Of a DNA stretch of 64,000 nucleotides, positions 22,381 to 33,782 are shown piece after piece. Positions within the stretch are counted from its first letter, which is position 1. Every line of letters starts with the position of its first letter. The notes beneath the pieces were generated by a model. The model did no database searches. It was not told the origin of the DNA and worked only from the letters and a program-made list of their open reading frames with translations. Source of the DNA: Platycnemis pennipes (lineage: Eukaryota > Arthropoda > Insecta > Odonata > Platycnemididae); the NCBI GenBank assembly GCA_933228895.1, contig OW121854.1, positions 4,529,131 through 4,593,130 of the forward strand, written 5' to 3'. Made by a program: the position numbers and the translations under genes.

Positions 22381-24887
22381 CATCTACATCTACATAATAC
22401 CCTGCAAGCCACCACAAGGGTGTGTGGCAGGGGGTGATTGCTCACCAAACATGCACTACATATCATGCATAAAAAAGGAATAGTATTAATATAGTAGTCA
22501 GAACTACACTATTTAAAAAGATAGAAATTGCAAAGAAAACATGCAAAAACATTCTGTTAGTAGGGTTAGCTTCAAGTACTCATACCAACATGCAGCTACC
22601 AATGCTATTCATTGCTACTCTCCGATAGGACATATTTACCGTTATTCGTATCTCTTATTGTGCGAGGGAAAAAGGACATTTTGAATCGGTCAGTTCGGCA
22701 ATCAATTTCTCTAACTTTATGATTATGGTCCAGTCTCCCATAGTAAGTTGGGGTTCGTAAAATATTTTTAACATCATCACTGAAAATATTGCCTTGGAAT
22801 TTGTGGAACAGATTAAGTCTAAATTTCAACCTGCGATCTGACAATGATTCCCATTTCAATTCATTTAATAGACTGGTTACGCTAATATAATTATCGTATC
22901 GTCCCTTTACAAATCTTGCCGATCTTCTCTGCACACGTTCAAGTTCATTACTTAGACCGATTTCGTAGGGATCCCATACACTGGCAGCATATTCCAAATG
23001 AGGTCTTACAAGGGAAAAGTAGCTGATTTCTCGTACATGATCGTCACATTTACCCAGTACTCTTTTGACGAACCCCAGTTTACGATTCGCTTGACCCATT
23101 ATTTCACGTATGTGTTTGCCCCAGGAAAGATCATTTGTCAGTCTTATTCCAAGATATTTAATGGATTCCACGTTTGATAATTCATTATTACTTATTTTGT
23201 AAGTGGTAGGAGGAGAGCTATTCTTTTTCCAAAAATTCATTACAAGACATTTCTTAAAGTTTAATTCTAACTGCCATGTATCACACCAAGTTTCAATTGC
23301 TTGTAGGTCAATATTTAAATATTCTTTATCGTTGGGGCATAGAAGTTCCCTGTACACTACTGCGTCATCGGTAAATAGACGAAGCTTAATTTTTACCACC
23401 TTTTGGATATCATTAATATACAAAAGGAATAGGAGTGGACCTAATACACTACCTTGTGGGACACCCGAAGTGACTTTAATTGCCGGTGAGGAAACACCGT
23501 CCAAAACAACCCTTTGAACCCGATCATGCAGAAAATCATTAATCCATGATATAATGTTACTGTCTAACCCATAAGATTTTAACTTCAAAATTAGTTTGCT
23601 GTGAGAAACCTTGTCAAAAGCCTTCTTGAAGTCGAGAAATATAGCATCCACTGGAATATTATTTTCGCCAGAAACTAAAATATCGTGGGAAAAGAGAGCA
23701 AGTTGGGTTTCACGCGATCTGCTCTTTCGTAAGCCATGCTGGACATTGGACAATAAATTCTGGCTATCTAGGTGTCCCATGACTGAACTGACAATTATAT
23801 GTTCTAGGACCTTGCATGAAATGGATGTGAGGGATATAGGTCTGTAGTTAGATGGCTGCTCCCTATCGCCACTTTTAAAAATGGGTGTTACATCGGCTGC
23901 TTTCCAGTCCATCGGTACGACGTGTTCGGTCAGGGATTTATTAAATACTATTTCAAGGTAGGGGGAAATTTCGGATGCTAACTCCCTATATACGCGGGAG
24001 GGAATTTGATCAGGGCCAGGAGATTTGTTGGGGCTTATATCTTTAAGTAATTTTTCAATACCATTACAGGAAATGTCAATTGGTTGCATCAACCGCTGAA
24101 AGAGGTCAGGTAACACGACAGTTGAATCCCCGGAAGGTGGGTTAAAAACAGTTTGGAAGAAGGAATTTAGCAAGTTAACTTTGTCGAGTGTGTTTGTGGT
24201 CATTTCACCTCTATCATTTTTAAGTGAATGGACGGCAGACTTATGGCCTTGCACTTCCCTTACGTACGACCAGAAGACTTTTGGATTTTCTTTCAATTGT
24301 TCCCCAAGTGTTTTTCTTTTGAATTCTGCAAATGCATTACTAAGGGCTGACTTTGCAGTGGATTTTGAAATTTTATAATTTTCAATAATTACATTACGCT
24401 CATCAGTGGGCATATGTTTACTAATTTTTTTCATTTTAGCATGACATATTCGCTGCCGTCTCAGGGATTTTCTCACTTCGGCATTGTACCACCTAGGTTC
24501 AGTGCTTTCTTTTTTGAATTTACTAGGGATAAATCTGCTGATCCCAGAGCGCATGATATTAATGAACGACTTCCATGAATCGTTGGTACATACCTTTATG
24601 GAAGACTTTTTGAAATCCGATAAGGAATCTCTTAAATAAATTTTAAAGTTAGCAAAGTCTGCTCTTTTAAAAATGTAAAACTTTCTTTTTTGTTTAAAAT
24701 TTTTATCTAAAGATAGCGAGAGTTTTGCAGTTATAACTCTGTGGTCACTGATTCCATCAACCGTGTCAATCATTGTCACATGTTGTGGGATATTGGTTGC
24801 CAGTAAATCAAGAGTGTTGTCCCCTCTATTAGGTACTGTAGCTAATTGTGTCAGGGAGTTATTGGAGAAAACATCTAATAGAGTCAA
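22381..24887 (-). mobile_element. LINE family A, longest copy (about 2.5 kb)
   Basis: This is a Jockey/CR1-type non-LTR retrotransposon, truncated at its 5' end inside the endonuclease domain. On the minus strand the coding part occupies 22605-24887. A family A 3' UTR follows, then the hairpin CCCTGCCACACACCC..GTGGCTTGCAGGG and a tail of two and a half GTAGATG units ending at 22381. Another LINE tail (family B) begins only 56 bp beyond its 5' end. It is near-identical over long stretches to the copy at 53.1 kb, so both are young. Confidence 0.95.
22605..24887 (-). CDS. Endonuclease (end) / reverse transcriptase of LINE A, partial
   Basis: An uninterrupted 760-codon frame. Residues 21-50 hold the last endonuclease motifs (GDNTLDLLATN and GISDHR, the SDH motif of AP-type endonucleases). 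RT motifs follow: SPGPDQIP (289-296), NYRPISL (347-353), motif A FLDFKKAFD (417-425), motif B SGVPQGS (474-480) and motif C FTDD (505-508). The C-terminal RPHLEYAASVWDP block starts at 628. The N-terminal endonuclease is missing and an in-frame TAA lies two codons upstream of the first sense codon, so the listed start is only where the frame opens. The two catalytic Asp of motif C are present, but the usual Ala before them is Thr. In intact elements this enzyme nicks target DNA and copies the element RNA in place. Confidence 0.93.
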   Translation of the reverse strand: MTLLDVFSNNSLTQLATVPNRGDNTLDLLATNIPQHVTMIDTVDGISDHRVITAKLSLSLDKNFKQKRKFYIFKRADFANFKIYLRDSLSDFKKSSIKVCTNDSWKSFINIMRSGISRFIPSKFKKESTEPRWYNAEVRKSLRRQRICHAKMKKISKHMPTDERNVIIENYKISKSTAKSALSNAFAEFKRKTLGEQLKENPKVFWSYVREVQGHKSAVHSLKNDRGEMTTNTLDKVNLLNSFFQTVFNPPSGDSTVVLPDLFQRLMQPIDISCNGIEKLLKDISPNKSPGPDQIPSRVYRELASEISPYLEIVFNKSLTEHVVPMDWKAADVTPIFKSGDREQPSNYRPISLTSISCKVLEHIIVSSVMGHLDSQNLLSNVQHGLRKSRSRETQLALFSHDILVSGENNIPVDAIFLDFKKAFDKVSHSKLILKLKSYGLDSNIISWINDFLHDRVQRVVLDGVSSPAIKVTSGVPQGSVLGPLLFLLYINDIQKVVKIKLRLFTDDAVVYRELLCPNDKEYLNIDLQAIETWCDTWQLELNFKKCLVMNFWKKNSSPPTTYKISNNELSNVESIKYLGIRLTNDLSWGKHIREIMGQANRKLGFVKRVLGKCDDHVREISYFSLVRPHLEYAASVWDPYEIGLSNELERVQRRSARFVKGRYDNYISVTSLLNELKWESLSDRRLKFRLNLFHKFQGNIFSDDVKNILRTPTYYGRLDHNHKVREIDCRTDRFKMSFFPRTIRDTNNGKYVLSESSNE

Positions 24888-24942
24888 ATATTATTCATAT
24901 TACATATTTTGCTGGGAGATGCATTGGGGCCATGTTGTGTGC

Positions 24943-25625
24943 TCTACATCTACATCTACGTAAAACCCTGCGAGAAATCGAGAGGGTGTGTGGCAGTGTA
25001 TGGCAAAGATCACCAAACATGTACTATTCACATGACACTAGACTGCTGTATGGAAACATGCTAGATAATAGGATCACATGCAGCTAGATGGTTAGTACAT
25101 ATCTAAATAGTAATAAAGGAATTTTTGGTTATATATTGGTATTTATTTAAATATGATTACTGTATTTAGCTACCATTCATGAGCTAGTAATGCTTAAATA
25201 TGCATCATGCGATACAGACTACTCAAACAATATTTCACCAACCTATCCCTTCGCTACGCTGCCTATTGTGTTCTCTTATAGTGCCTATTTTAAATCTATC
25301 TGTACGACTATCTACTCTCTAATCTTATTAATCAGGTCGAATATAGCATAATACGTAGGGGTTTTAAATATATATCAGAAATCTTCAGTAAAACTATCCG
25401 TTTTGAATTTCTGTCGGAGATTTCATTTGTACTTTGACCTGCGATCTGACAATGATTCCCAACCTATTTCTTCTATTGATTCTGATACGCTACTAAACCT
25501 ATCGCAACATCTTTTAATAAACCTAGCTACCCTACGCTTCACACTGTCTAGGTCTCTGGTCAAAAAAAAAGCCCCACACACTGGCTACATACTGAAGATG
25601 GGGCCTCACTAGTGAAAAGTAGCAT
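24943..25625 (-). mobile_element. LINE family B variant, decayed
   Basis: Minus-strand copy from the CYFSLVRPH equivalent (near 25620) to the hairpin and a three-unit (GTAGAT) tail at 24943. The protein is heavily disrupted, with a run of eight or nine A near 25563 in the DP..LGL region. The 3' UTR matches the B' subfamily (ATGGAAACATGCTAGATAATAG). Confidence 0.85.
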
Positions 25626-26369
25626 CGCTCTTTCGTCTTCAAATGATGCGATGCATGGCCGCAGTAGCCGTGAAATCCTGCTGTGACTTTGGAACGAAGC
25701 GGAATTCAGTCGAGATCTTCTAAAAGTCAATTATCTGCCAACCGAGTCGCTCGGATAATTGATTCTATGGGGTTAGTCCTCCTCGTTGGGATCTCTCAGT
25801 GGCTCAATGAATAGGGCGAAATTTTGGCCACTCGAATAGTGGAGGAGGCGTTGCTAGACCTTCATGGAGGAGGCGCGCGGTGCCCGCAATGATGAGAATT
25901 CAATTCGTTGCCAGTTCCCTCCCTTCCACCCAAAGGGATCGTCGAATGGCATTCAACTCCAAGGGTTTATTTCAGCAGCCATGTCGGAGTTGACAGTTTT
26001 TAAAACTCACCCCGGAATTGGAGGAAGACGTAAAAGTAACCGGATTATTAAACCCTGGATGCTGGACTTAGAATTTGGAGAAAGAAGCCCTTTTAGCGCT
26101 TTGCTGTGCAGAGAGAAGTCAAACAACCCTTGAGAGTTGAAGACTAGTGCTTTCAGAAGATATCGTCAGAGCTGTGGTTATGCATTATCATTTAAGCCAA
26201 TAGCGAATGACACGTGCAAAGGAGATATAAGAGTTGGTACACTCTTGAAATTGGTGAGTAGAAGATGAAAGAGACTGCGTGCTGAGATATGAAAACACCG
26301 GAGTACCGAGGTTTTTTATCGTGTTCAACAATGCAAATACCGGAATTTTTCAATGGAAATTTGAAGTAC
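25626..26369. other. Unassigned stretch
   Basis: No recognised repeat. An 89-codon plus frame (25864-26133) has no known motif. Confidence 0.35.
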
Positions 26370-26733
26370 CGTGTTCAACAATTACACCGAATGTAGAAAC
26401 ATATTCCTCAAAAATCCGTTAGTTGATATATTCCAAGTTATAAAACAATCCCCACATTATTATTTTATGTGTGTTCTATACATTTCAGAAATTTATCTGA
26501 GTAAAGTATATTACTGTAATATTTTTATAAGAAACGTTTTTCTCGGCTCTGTGTGGTCAACCAATTGCTTTCTTAATTGCGTTGTAATCCTTTGATTACA
26601 GCACAATTAAGAACGCAACTTGTTATGATACATCGTCGTTAATCACGTAATTTAATGAACTTTTTTATATTAATGTATGATTAGGAATGAGACGGGTTAG
26701 CGGCTACTTGTTTCTTTGAAAACCTTGTGACGT
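26370..26733 (+). repeat. Dispersed repeat P, copy 1
   Basis: It shares an ordered series of blocks with 55697-55955 and 55960-56525: GTTCAACAATTACACCGA, CTCAAAAATCC, ATACATCGTC..CGTAATTTAATGAAC, and GGGTTAGCGGCTACTTGTT. It contains a hairpin at 26570-26613. At 55.4-56.9 kb the two other copies lie inside a terminal-inverted-repeat element, so P may be its internal sequence. It is non-coding. Confidence 0.65.
26570..26613. repeat. Hairpin with 20-bp arms inside repeat P
   Basis: TTCTTAATTGCGTTGTAATC at 26570-26589 and its reverse complement at 26594-26613 (two mismatches) around a 4-base loop. The same left arm sequence at 56125-56138 is where the 221-bp MITE J is inserted. Confidence 0.8.
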
Positions 26734-28109
26734 TGCCGCGCATAATATTTTGGTCAACAGTAGCCGAAGATCTTGTCCGTTCAGTCATGTCAAGTACTAG
26801 GAGTGGTCATTTGTTTTGCGTATTTTGGAAGAGAAGGGATAGTTTAAAAGAAATGATCGCGAAAGTAATTATTTTAGACTACTCATCCCGTGGATGGAAG
26901 AATAAAACTTCACCTTGGGGTGAAGAGTACCTGTTTGAATGCAGCACCGTCTTTGCTTTCTTTCTTCCGACTCCTTCGCCTCGGAGACGTGTCTCGGAAG
27001 AACTTTCTTCCCCCTTGAACGCGATTACGCGTAAAACTATCCGCTCGCACGATTTAATTTTCTCGCGATTTTGACAACATAGAGTCAGTGGAGGTGATGA
27101 CAATGGGTGCAGCTGTAAAACGACGATTTGGAAGCCTTAGGGTCAATGTCACTTGATCAATGTAAGCGAGTCACGGCATTTCTAGCCCCCGCCGCGCGGA
27201 GCCGGACCCCGGACATACGGTTGGAAAATCATATGTATTTTTCGGCGACGCAGACTTATTTTAAGTTTCTCTTCAGTTTCGTCTATATGAATTTTTAGCA
27301 AGTGCTCTTATACAAGCCGCTTGACAAGTCTCTCCCTAAAGCGCTAGATATTCTCCACTATGTGTAAAATTTTGTCTGAAAACAGCGTCCACCATTTTGT
27401 GATGGAAAAGCACTAAAATGCTTTAAAAATATTTGTAGCTCAAGAATTGTAAAGGAAAAGCATTGTGTTAATAGATCATTCCGTTTCTATTCGATCAAAT
27501 TCCACCCACTACGTCACCATCAACGTAACTTGGAAGATATTCTGAGAAAAATGAGGCCAGGAGTTTTTGTTTTGGAAATTTGGTCATATTTGAGTCCCTG
27601 GATCTGACGGAGGAGCATCATGACAAATGAGGTACTATTCCTTAATTGGCAATAATTTTTGATTATTTGTGTGAAGTTTCAATTTTATATCGCAAAAAAA
27701 AGCAATTCTTGTTCAGCTTTATTCGATTTTCTACCACTGTGCCTCGGACGGGCGGAAGTTTGTCTCAGGGAGGAGTTTGTCCTTGGCCCTCGTAGCTACC
27801 CCTCATTTTGACACTATGGGGGCGAGTGACGTTCGCACCCCTTCAAGGCCTTCCGATCTCGGGAAAGAGGAAAAAAATCTTTCTTGCAGCTAATCCCGCC
27901 TCCCTCAGTTCTCATTACTCCCTGAAGGACATGACTCCCAAAAGTATCAGTTGATCCGGCTCATTGCTGTTTCATCACTGGTCGAGCGACGAAGGCTTCG
28001 CAATAGGACGGGAATTCAAAATTGTATCGGGTTGAGGAGGAGCAAGGAATTATCCATCGTCATCATGACTATTTTTACCGACATTGGACCGTTTCCGGTT
28101 ATTGAAGTA
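26734..28109. other. Unassigned stretch
   Basis: A 115-codon plus frame (26727-27074) and a short CpG-rich patch near 27185 are the only notable signals. No known protein motif or repeat is seen. Confidence 0.35.
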
Positions 28110-28631
28110 CCCCGGCAATGGGGTCGTTTACCGTATTTTTTTTATTGCCGGATCTGATAGGGTTTGTAAAGAGCCGTATTTTTCCGTTTTTTGATCCGTC
28201 AATTATTTCTCGAGTTATAAGCGGCGAAAAACTGATGTTTTTAACCCTTTCGGAAAAGTGGGCATGGTGCAACCTCTGACGTCATTGACTTCGTCCAATT
28301 ACAACTGAGCTACTTCGCCTTATCGCAAAAGGGGGACATAGCTGACTCCGCCAATAAGAGCGATTTCGACAGGATTTGTGCGAGCAGACCTTCTGAGAAC
28401 CCCCTTCACTCCCTTCCCTTCCCCTGAAAGCAGTCAAGGACGGGAGGAAAATGACGTCAATGTTATCAAAGCAGCTTTTTCCGTGGGCGTCACCTTTTGC
28501 TTATTTTAATTTTTGGTTTATTAGTTAATGGTTGTGGTTAGAAGATTAATTTTTTCACTAAAGTTCGTTTTTCATTTCCATCTTACGATTTCGTGAACAA
28601 ATTGCGATTTCGGTTCCGAGTAAACGCCCCC
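28110..28631 (+). mobile_element. MITE I family, full-length copy with likely 9-bp target duplication
   Basis: The termini AATGGGGTCGTTTACC (28118) and GTAAACGCCCCCATT (28620-28634) are imperfect inverted repeats. ATTGAAGTA occurs at 28101-28109 and again at 28632-28640, flanking the element. The right flank continues as LINE A sequence (ACTTCGGGTGTCCCACAAGG). There is no ORF, so it would depend on a transposase from elsewhere. An 8- or 9-bp duplication would fit hAT- or Mutator-like families, but the superfamily is unproven. Confidence 0.85.
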
Positions 28632-29902
28632 ATTGAAGTAACTTCGGGTGTCCCACAAGGTAGTGTGATAGGTCCTGTTCTCCTGTTCCTTCTGTACATA
28701 AATGATATCAATGAGGTGGTAAAAACTAAGCTTCGTCTATTTGCCATTGAGGAGTAGTATAAAGGGAAATTCTGTCCCCAAGCGTAAAAAATGTATTTAA
28801 ATAACGACCTACAAGCAATTGAAAAATGGTGTGATAATGGTGTTAGGATTGATTTTTTTAAAATACGTGGTAATGAATTTCTGGAAAAAGAATAGTTCTC
28901 CTCCTATCACTTACAATATAAGGAATAATAAATGAAGAAACGTGGAATCAATTAAATATCTTGGAATATGGCACACATGATTTTTTTCTTTTGATAAACA
29001 CATACGTGAAAGAATTGGTCAAGCTATTCGTGAACTGAGATTCATCAAGAGGGTACTGAGTGAATGAGACGATCATCTACGAGAAATTAGATACTTTTCT
29101 CTTGTTAGACCTCATTTGGAATTCACTGCCAATATATGGGACCCATACGAAATAGGCCTACTTAATGAACTTGATCGTGTGCAGCGAAGATCGGCAAGAT
29201 TTGTAAAGGGACGGAATGAGAACTATAGCAGCTTAACTAGTCTATTAATTGAACTAAAATGGGAATAATTGTCAGATCCTAGGTTCAGAGCGGTAGGGAT
29301 CGGAGCTCCTTAAAGTCTTCTGATTCGACGGCGTAATTGTAAGCGAAAGAGTGGAAGAATGTTTCCTTCACACGGAATACTAAACTTATTTCAACTACAA
29401 TGGGATTCATTGTAAGATCGTATATTGAAATTTTGACTAAATCTCTTTCATAAATTTCAAGTTCATGTTTTAACTGATGACGTTAATTTTGCACGATATT
29501 TTGCAAACTCCAACTTACTATGGTGGACTGGACCATAATCACGAAATTAGAGAAATTGGTTTCCGAACTGTAAGATTCAAAATGTCCTTTTTTCCTCGTA
29601 CTATTAGGGATATGAATAACGGTAAATATATCCGATAGCATACGTACGAGTGTATCAATGGATAAGCATAGGACGTTTCAAATTTGTTTATGGGTTTAAA
29701 GCTAACCCAACTTGCAGCATATTTTTGCTATTTTTATTTTTTCATCTCTCATAGCTTTGCTTATTTTATCTTTTTTAAAATGTGAAGTTTAGGCTGGAAT
29801 ATTATTACTAATCCTTTTTATTAATGATATGTAGTGCATGTTTGGTGTGAATTCACCCCCTGCCAAACACCTTTATGGTAGCTTCTAGGTTATTATGTAG
29901 AT
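28632..29902 (+). mobile_element. LINE family A, degraded, with internal duplication
   Basis: It starts in RT motif B (VTSGVPQGSVIGP equivalent). Motif C is destroyed (FAIEE then stop). It continues through the PHLEFTANIWDPYEIGL and RRSARFVKG blocks. The LKWESLSDR coding segment occurs twice (29250-29286 and 29388-29436), separated by about 100 bp of other DNA. The 3' UTR, hairpin (CCCCCTGCCAAACACC) and a short GTAGATGTAG tail end it. Probably two copies joined, or one copy rearranged. Confidence 0.85.
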
Positions 29903-30787
29903 GTAGTCCCAGCCTGGTCATGAAGTTCGTCTCAACCCAAGTACGTATGCATTGCCTTGCTGCTCATATAAGGGGATTAATGCCTTGTGACGCTTCAACT
30001 CAGAGACTGTTTTATGTTCTATTTTTCTCTCGTTGTAAGTTTTGGTGTTTCCCGACGTACTAGATGAGTGAAAGTTTCTCGGGTCTTCCACGGACCGGGT
30101 CAAAGGCTCCAACTCTGCCATTTGACCCTTTAGACCCTTTGACCAGGTAGAAGACCCAGAAACTTATTATTCTCTAATCCCTCCTCCAGTAAAATTCTTT
30201 AAATTACAACATGCTAGTGCATTTGGTCGACTATGTATTTCGTAGCAGCTACTTGTATCTATTGCTGTGTTTTTCACTGCGGAAATAATTTTTATATCCA
30301 TCCTTGAGGAATTTTTATATTAGTAAAATTTTCTATTCGCTGTATAATTCCGTGTATCTTCGGGCGTGTGTTGTGAATTATTCTAATGCATTGTTTTTCT
30401 CTGTTGAACCTAGATTTTTTTTGGTCCTCTTAATTGTATTAATTAGTGGTCGTATCAATGCAGCCCAAGCAGTGGATGCGGAGATTATTATTGTCTTGCA
30501 TGCAATAATGCCCTTCACTATGGCATTACTTTTCAGAATGGGAGACAGTGTCCTTCCCACCCAAATGCCCTTTTAAACTTTTAATCCACTTTAAATCCTC
30601 ATACTTTATTCGCCCGCAATATCATGCACGACGCCGGCTTCCCTCGTCCTCGACTAGCGTACTCCCCTCCCTATAATCCTCTTCAATTTTCCGCTACCGC
30701 TCAAAACGCTTCCAATTTCCACTCATCCTCCTTACTTTGGGATCAGTTTTCACAGCCATACACTCGTGTCACCCTCAATCCTCAAGA
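29903..30787. other. Unassigned stretch with an inverted repeat
   Basis: It contains an imperfect hairpin at 30072-30165. A 90-codon plus frame (30304-30576) is rich in hydrophobic residues but shows no family motif. Confidence 0.4.
30072..30165. repeat. Imperfect inverted repeat, about 30-bp arms
   Basis: AAGTTTCTCGGGTCTTCCA...GGGTCAAAGG (30072-30106) is mirrored by CCTTTGACC..GAAGACCCAGAAACTT (30136-30165) with small indels. The centre repeats TTTGACCCTTTAGACCC. It could be a very short foldback element. Confidence 0.75.
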
Positions 30788-31140
30788 ATGCCTCTTCGGT
30801 CCCCTAGTCCGCAGATGTGGAGACAACCCCTCAGAGGTGCATTTTTCCAGTAGAATGTTGTACTCCTGTACCCATCTGTGGACGTACATAATTTTGAATT
30901 TTCCGTCTTGACAGCGCCAATTTCATAGAGTAGGATCCCTTTTAGCTTTCGTTTTTCGGAAATCAATATGGCGGCCACAGATAAAGAGAACTATATTTCA
31001 TATTTATCTCTCGCCCTTGCATTTTTTTCTGTTTCTGTACAAAACATTTATACATAAGTTGGTACATTATTTTTATTCATGTGATCATCAAATATTTTTT
31101 CATCTCTCAAATAACAACTGTGCACATGTGTGGACTACAA
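30788..31140 (-). repeat. Dispersed repeat G, copy 2 (inverted)
   Basis: The reverse complement aligns along its whole length with 38308-38735: CAGTTGTT.TTTGAGAGAT, GCCGCCATATTGATTTC, TATGAAATTGGCGCTG, GGGTACAGGAGTAC..ATTCTACTGGAAA, and GGACCGAAGAGG in the same order. No inverted termini or tRNA promoter boxes are evident and no coding frame is shared, so its class is unknown. Confidence 0.8.
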
Positions 31141-33303
31141 GTGTTTCAACAAAAATAATTTAAAAATGTTTTCAACATATAATATCAGTATCCAGACCCA
31201 GTGTCGGTATAACCCTGCAACGGAAAGAAACAAGGGGTTTAACGTCCCATTCGACGGACGGAATGCTGAACTCCAAGTGACCTCCTAATGGCAACTACTG
31301 TCTTTTTATTAAAAAGGTCGAGACAACTGAGTTTGAGAAGCTATATCTTCCGAAAGAGGGAATCAATTTTAATGCAGTAAAATGTATCGCATAGAATGTT
31401 TATTTCTACGTTTATTTATGGGGATAAAATGTTTTTGTCTCCTTAGATAAAATTTACTAAACCTTATTTGAAAAAAAGAGTCGGTTCTCGGGCCTTCAAA
31501 TCCGATGATCCAACTTGGCCTGTTTGCTGTTCTGTTGTCACATTAACTTCAGATTTAAACATAATGCCAACGATTTTTGTAGCAATATGCAGGATAAAAT
31601 TCTAATTCATTGCGAAATTTGCTAAATTTTCCGTGAAATTTTTAAAACTCCACTAACTGCGAAACGGATGACTCAATTGTTGTCGCCGCAAGGATGTCAG
31701 CATTTAGAATATAGGCAAGTGTTCACTCAGAGCAAGATTCGGGGTCGGACCCTCAAAATCCTAGCCAGTAGTCAAGCTAGCACACGGACCCGATAGACCT
31801 TTTATCACGTGATCGTCACTCACAACGCAGCCAAAGACAGTTATGCAGTTCCAAAATGACTATGAAGTGGAGCGAATGTTGCCAAGAAAGCGAAGGCCGT
31901 GCCAACTCGATCTTTCCGCCATCGTGGTCTCTTCGACAAAGCCCCAGTTTTCTGCTACGAGGTTAAGGTCGGCATGTCGGCCGTTATGCTCCCCTTCGAA
32001 ATACCGACTTTGATTCACACATTTTAGGAGAGGGTGACAACATCTGGGTCCAATAATCTATTTCCCTCCCAGTCTTCTCGCCGTTTTTCATGGCCGGCGG
32101 CAATACATGCCTTGTTCGCATTATGTATTGCATGGAGGCATTTACCATTTCATCAAACGTATTTGATCGGCCAAATGCCATTTATTGGACGATGCTGTTG
32201 GTGATACTTTTGGTTAAGTGAATGATTTATTCCCTATGGTTACTTTTAGATACAGATAAACTTAGAAATAAATTAACAATAATAAGTTAGACCCATGCAG
32301 CACAAAATCGATCACTGCAGGGCTGTGATTCACTAAATTGTTTTCTATGCCCAGATCAAAATAAACTCGGTTAAAATAGAGGTGAAACTATTAGAAAAAT
32401 AGGTCACGGATTATCACTTGCCGAGGTCAGTCCAAAATCTGTTTTTCACATGTTTCCTGGTAGTATAGTCATTCACATTCTTGTCTAATCCTTATTTCTC
32501 TCTGCTGTGGTCCAAAGCACTAGATTGGCTTAAAATGTCATTCATAATTTCCCAAGTACCGCATTGTATCGCATAGCAACTCGAATGGAGGACTTTCAAA
32601 AGTGGAAATACTCCATTTTAGAACCAGTCAAATTGCAATTTTCGTGTTTATTAGGTCCAGAATGCTTCAATTTAAGAGTCAGCCTGAGTCAAGATCACAT
32701 CCATTGATAAGTTGTAACACGCATTGTAAATTTCAGTCACTAATTTAGATGTACGTAACAATTCCTCTTCATCCCTCGATAATCAGGCTTTGCCACTTGC
32801 TATCACGTTTCTCCACGTAAGTAGAAAAAATAGTAGCAATTGTTAATAGTTTAAAGTGCAGTTGTATTAATTACATCTAATATACTTATTATTAATGCTC
32901 ATTAATTATCATTTCTGGTGCACTTCAGATTTTTGAAAGAAGTAATCCAAAACACTTGACATAGAAACTTATATGTACGCTTAATTTGCCCTGAGAAAGC
33001 GGCTTCACTTATTTTTGCAAAGAAATATTTTGAGAAAATATTGCAACTGTGGCACTTTTTCATATGCTAGTCTATGATCGATTATTTTTAACAATTATCT
33101 TTCATGAATATCGCCAATAAGTTACTTCGGTATTCACTCCATGCCACACGTCTATTAAGGAGCCGATTGGAAAACAAATGTATGAAGATACGCTGATGTG
33201 AATATCACTTTTCACTTGGAAGTTAGACTAATGAAAGGGGGGCATACGCCCTGGCAGTTATTCCTTTTACGCTTCGTCATTTTTCGCTGTTTACTTCTCT
33301 CGA
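31141..33303. other. Mostly unassigned; small SINE 1 fragment near 31232-31300
   Basis: A SINE 1 fragment on the minus strand (AACGTCCCATTCGACGGACGG) is recognised near 31240-31262. The remainder has no gene or repeat I can identify. Confidence 0.4.
31232..31300 (-). mobile_element. SINE 1 fragment
   Basis: The diagnostic core CCGTCSGAATGGGACGTTAA of SINE 1 is present in reverse orientation, with about 40 bp of matching flank toward the head side. Both ends are missing. Confidence 0.7.
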
Positions 33304-33401
33304 AAATGTCTCAATAGCAGTTATTCCACAGAGAAAAAAAATCATTCGCCTTGACCGGGGCTCGAACCCGGACCACTTGATTTCCGATTAAATGTCTCAA
33401 T
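33304..33401 (-). mobile_element. Short tRNA-derived insertion with 12-bp target duplication
   Basis: AAATGTCTCAAT occurs at 33304-33315 and 33390-33401, exactly flanking a 74-bp insert. On the minus strand the insert carries a tRNA T-arm / B-box (CCGGGTTCGAGCCCCGG) and ends in CGAATG followed by TTTTTTTTCTC, a Pol III-type terminator. It looks like a retroposed tRNA 3' half or a minimal SINE. No A-box is left. Confidence 0.8.
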
Positions 33402-33695
33402 TTCTTTCGTCTGCTCTCCATTTTCCATATCCCTGTTGTATTATCGTGTTTTCCTCATTTCATTTCCACTTACTCCTGTTTCTCAAATGTTAAGTCATCA
33501 CTTCCTCAGAAGATGTTTTTCTCCTCGAGGCTCTCCTTTACTATCACTACCGTAAACAAATGTCGAATTCTTTCATTCGTAATTTCTCTGCGACCATCAT
33601 AAACAACTGTCATAAAGAATTATGCTCCAGATGTAAGTTCTAATGAACTATAAAATTCGAGGATTCTCGCGAAATGGAGTGGAATTTGTACATAT

Positions 33696-33782
33696 ACTGA
33701 AATAAAACGCGTGCATATTTCCAAAAAATTATTTATTAAAATATGATTTTTTTCCTTAAAATTGCACGTGTTTTATTTCAGT
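33696..33782. repeat. Inverted repeat, 20-bp arms
   Basis: ACTGAAATAAAACGCGTGCA (33696-33715) and its reverse complement at 33763-33782 with one mismatch, separated by 47 bp of AT-rich DNA. This is the size and form of a tiny MITE. No target duplication was found. Confidence 0.8.

Noticed and set aside
22381..22450. CRISPR-like or satellite array made of CATCTAC repeats
   Set aside because: The short CATCTAC repeats always sit next to the LINE 3' hairpin and are LINE tails; there are no spacers between equal repeats.
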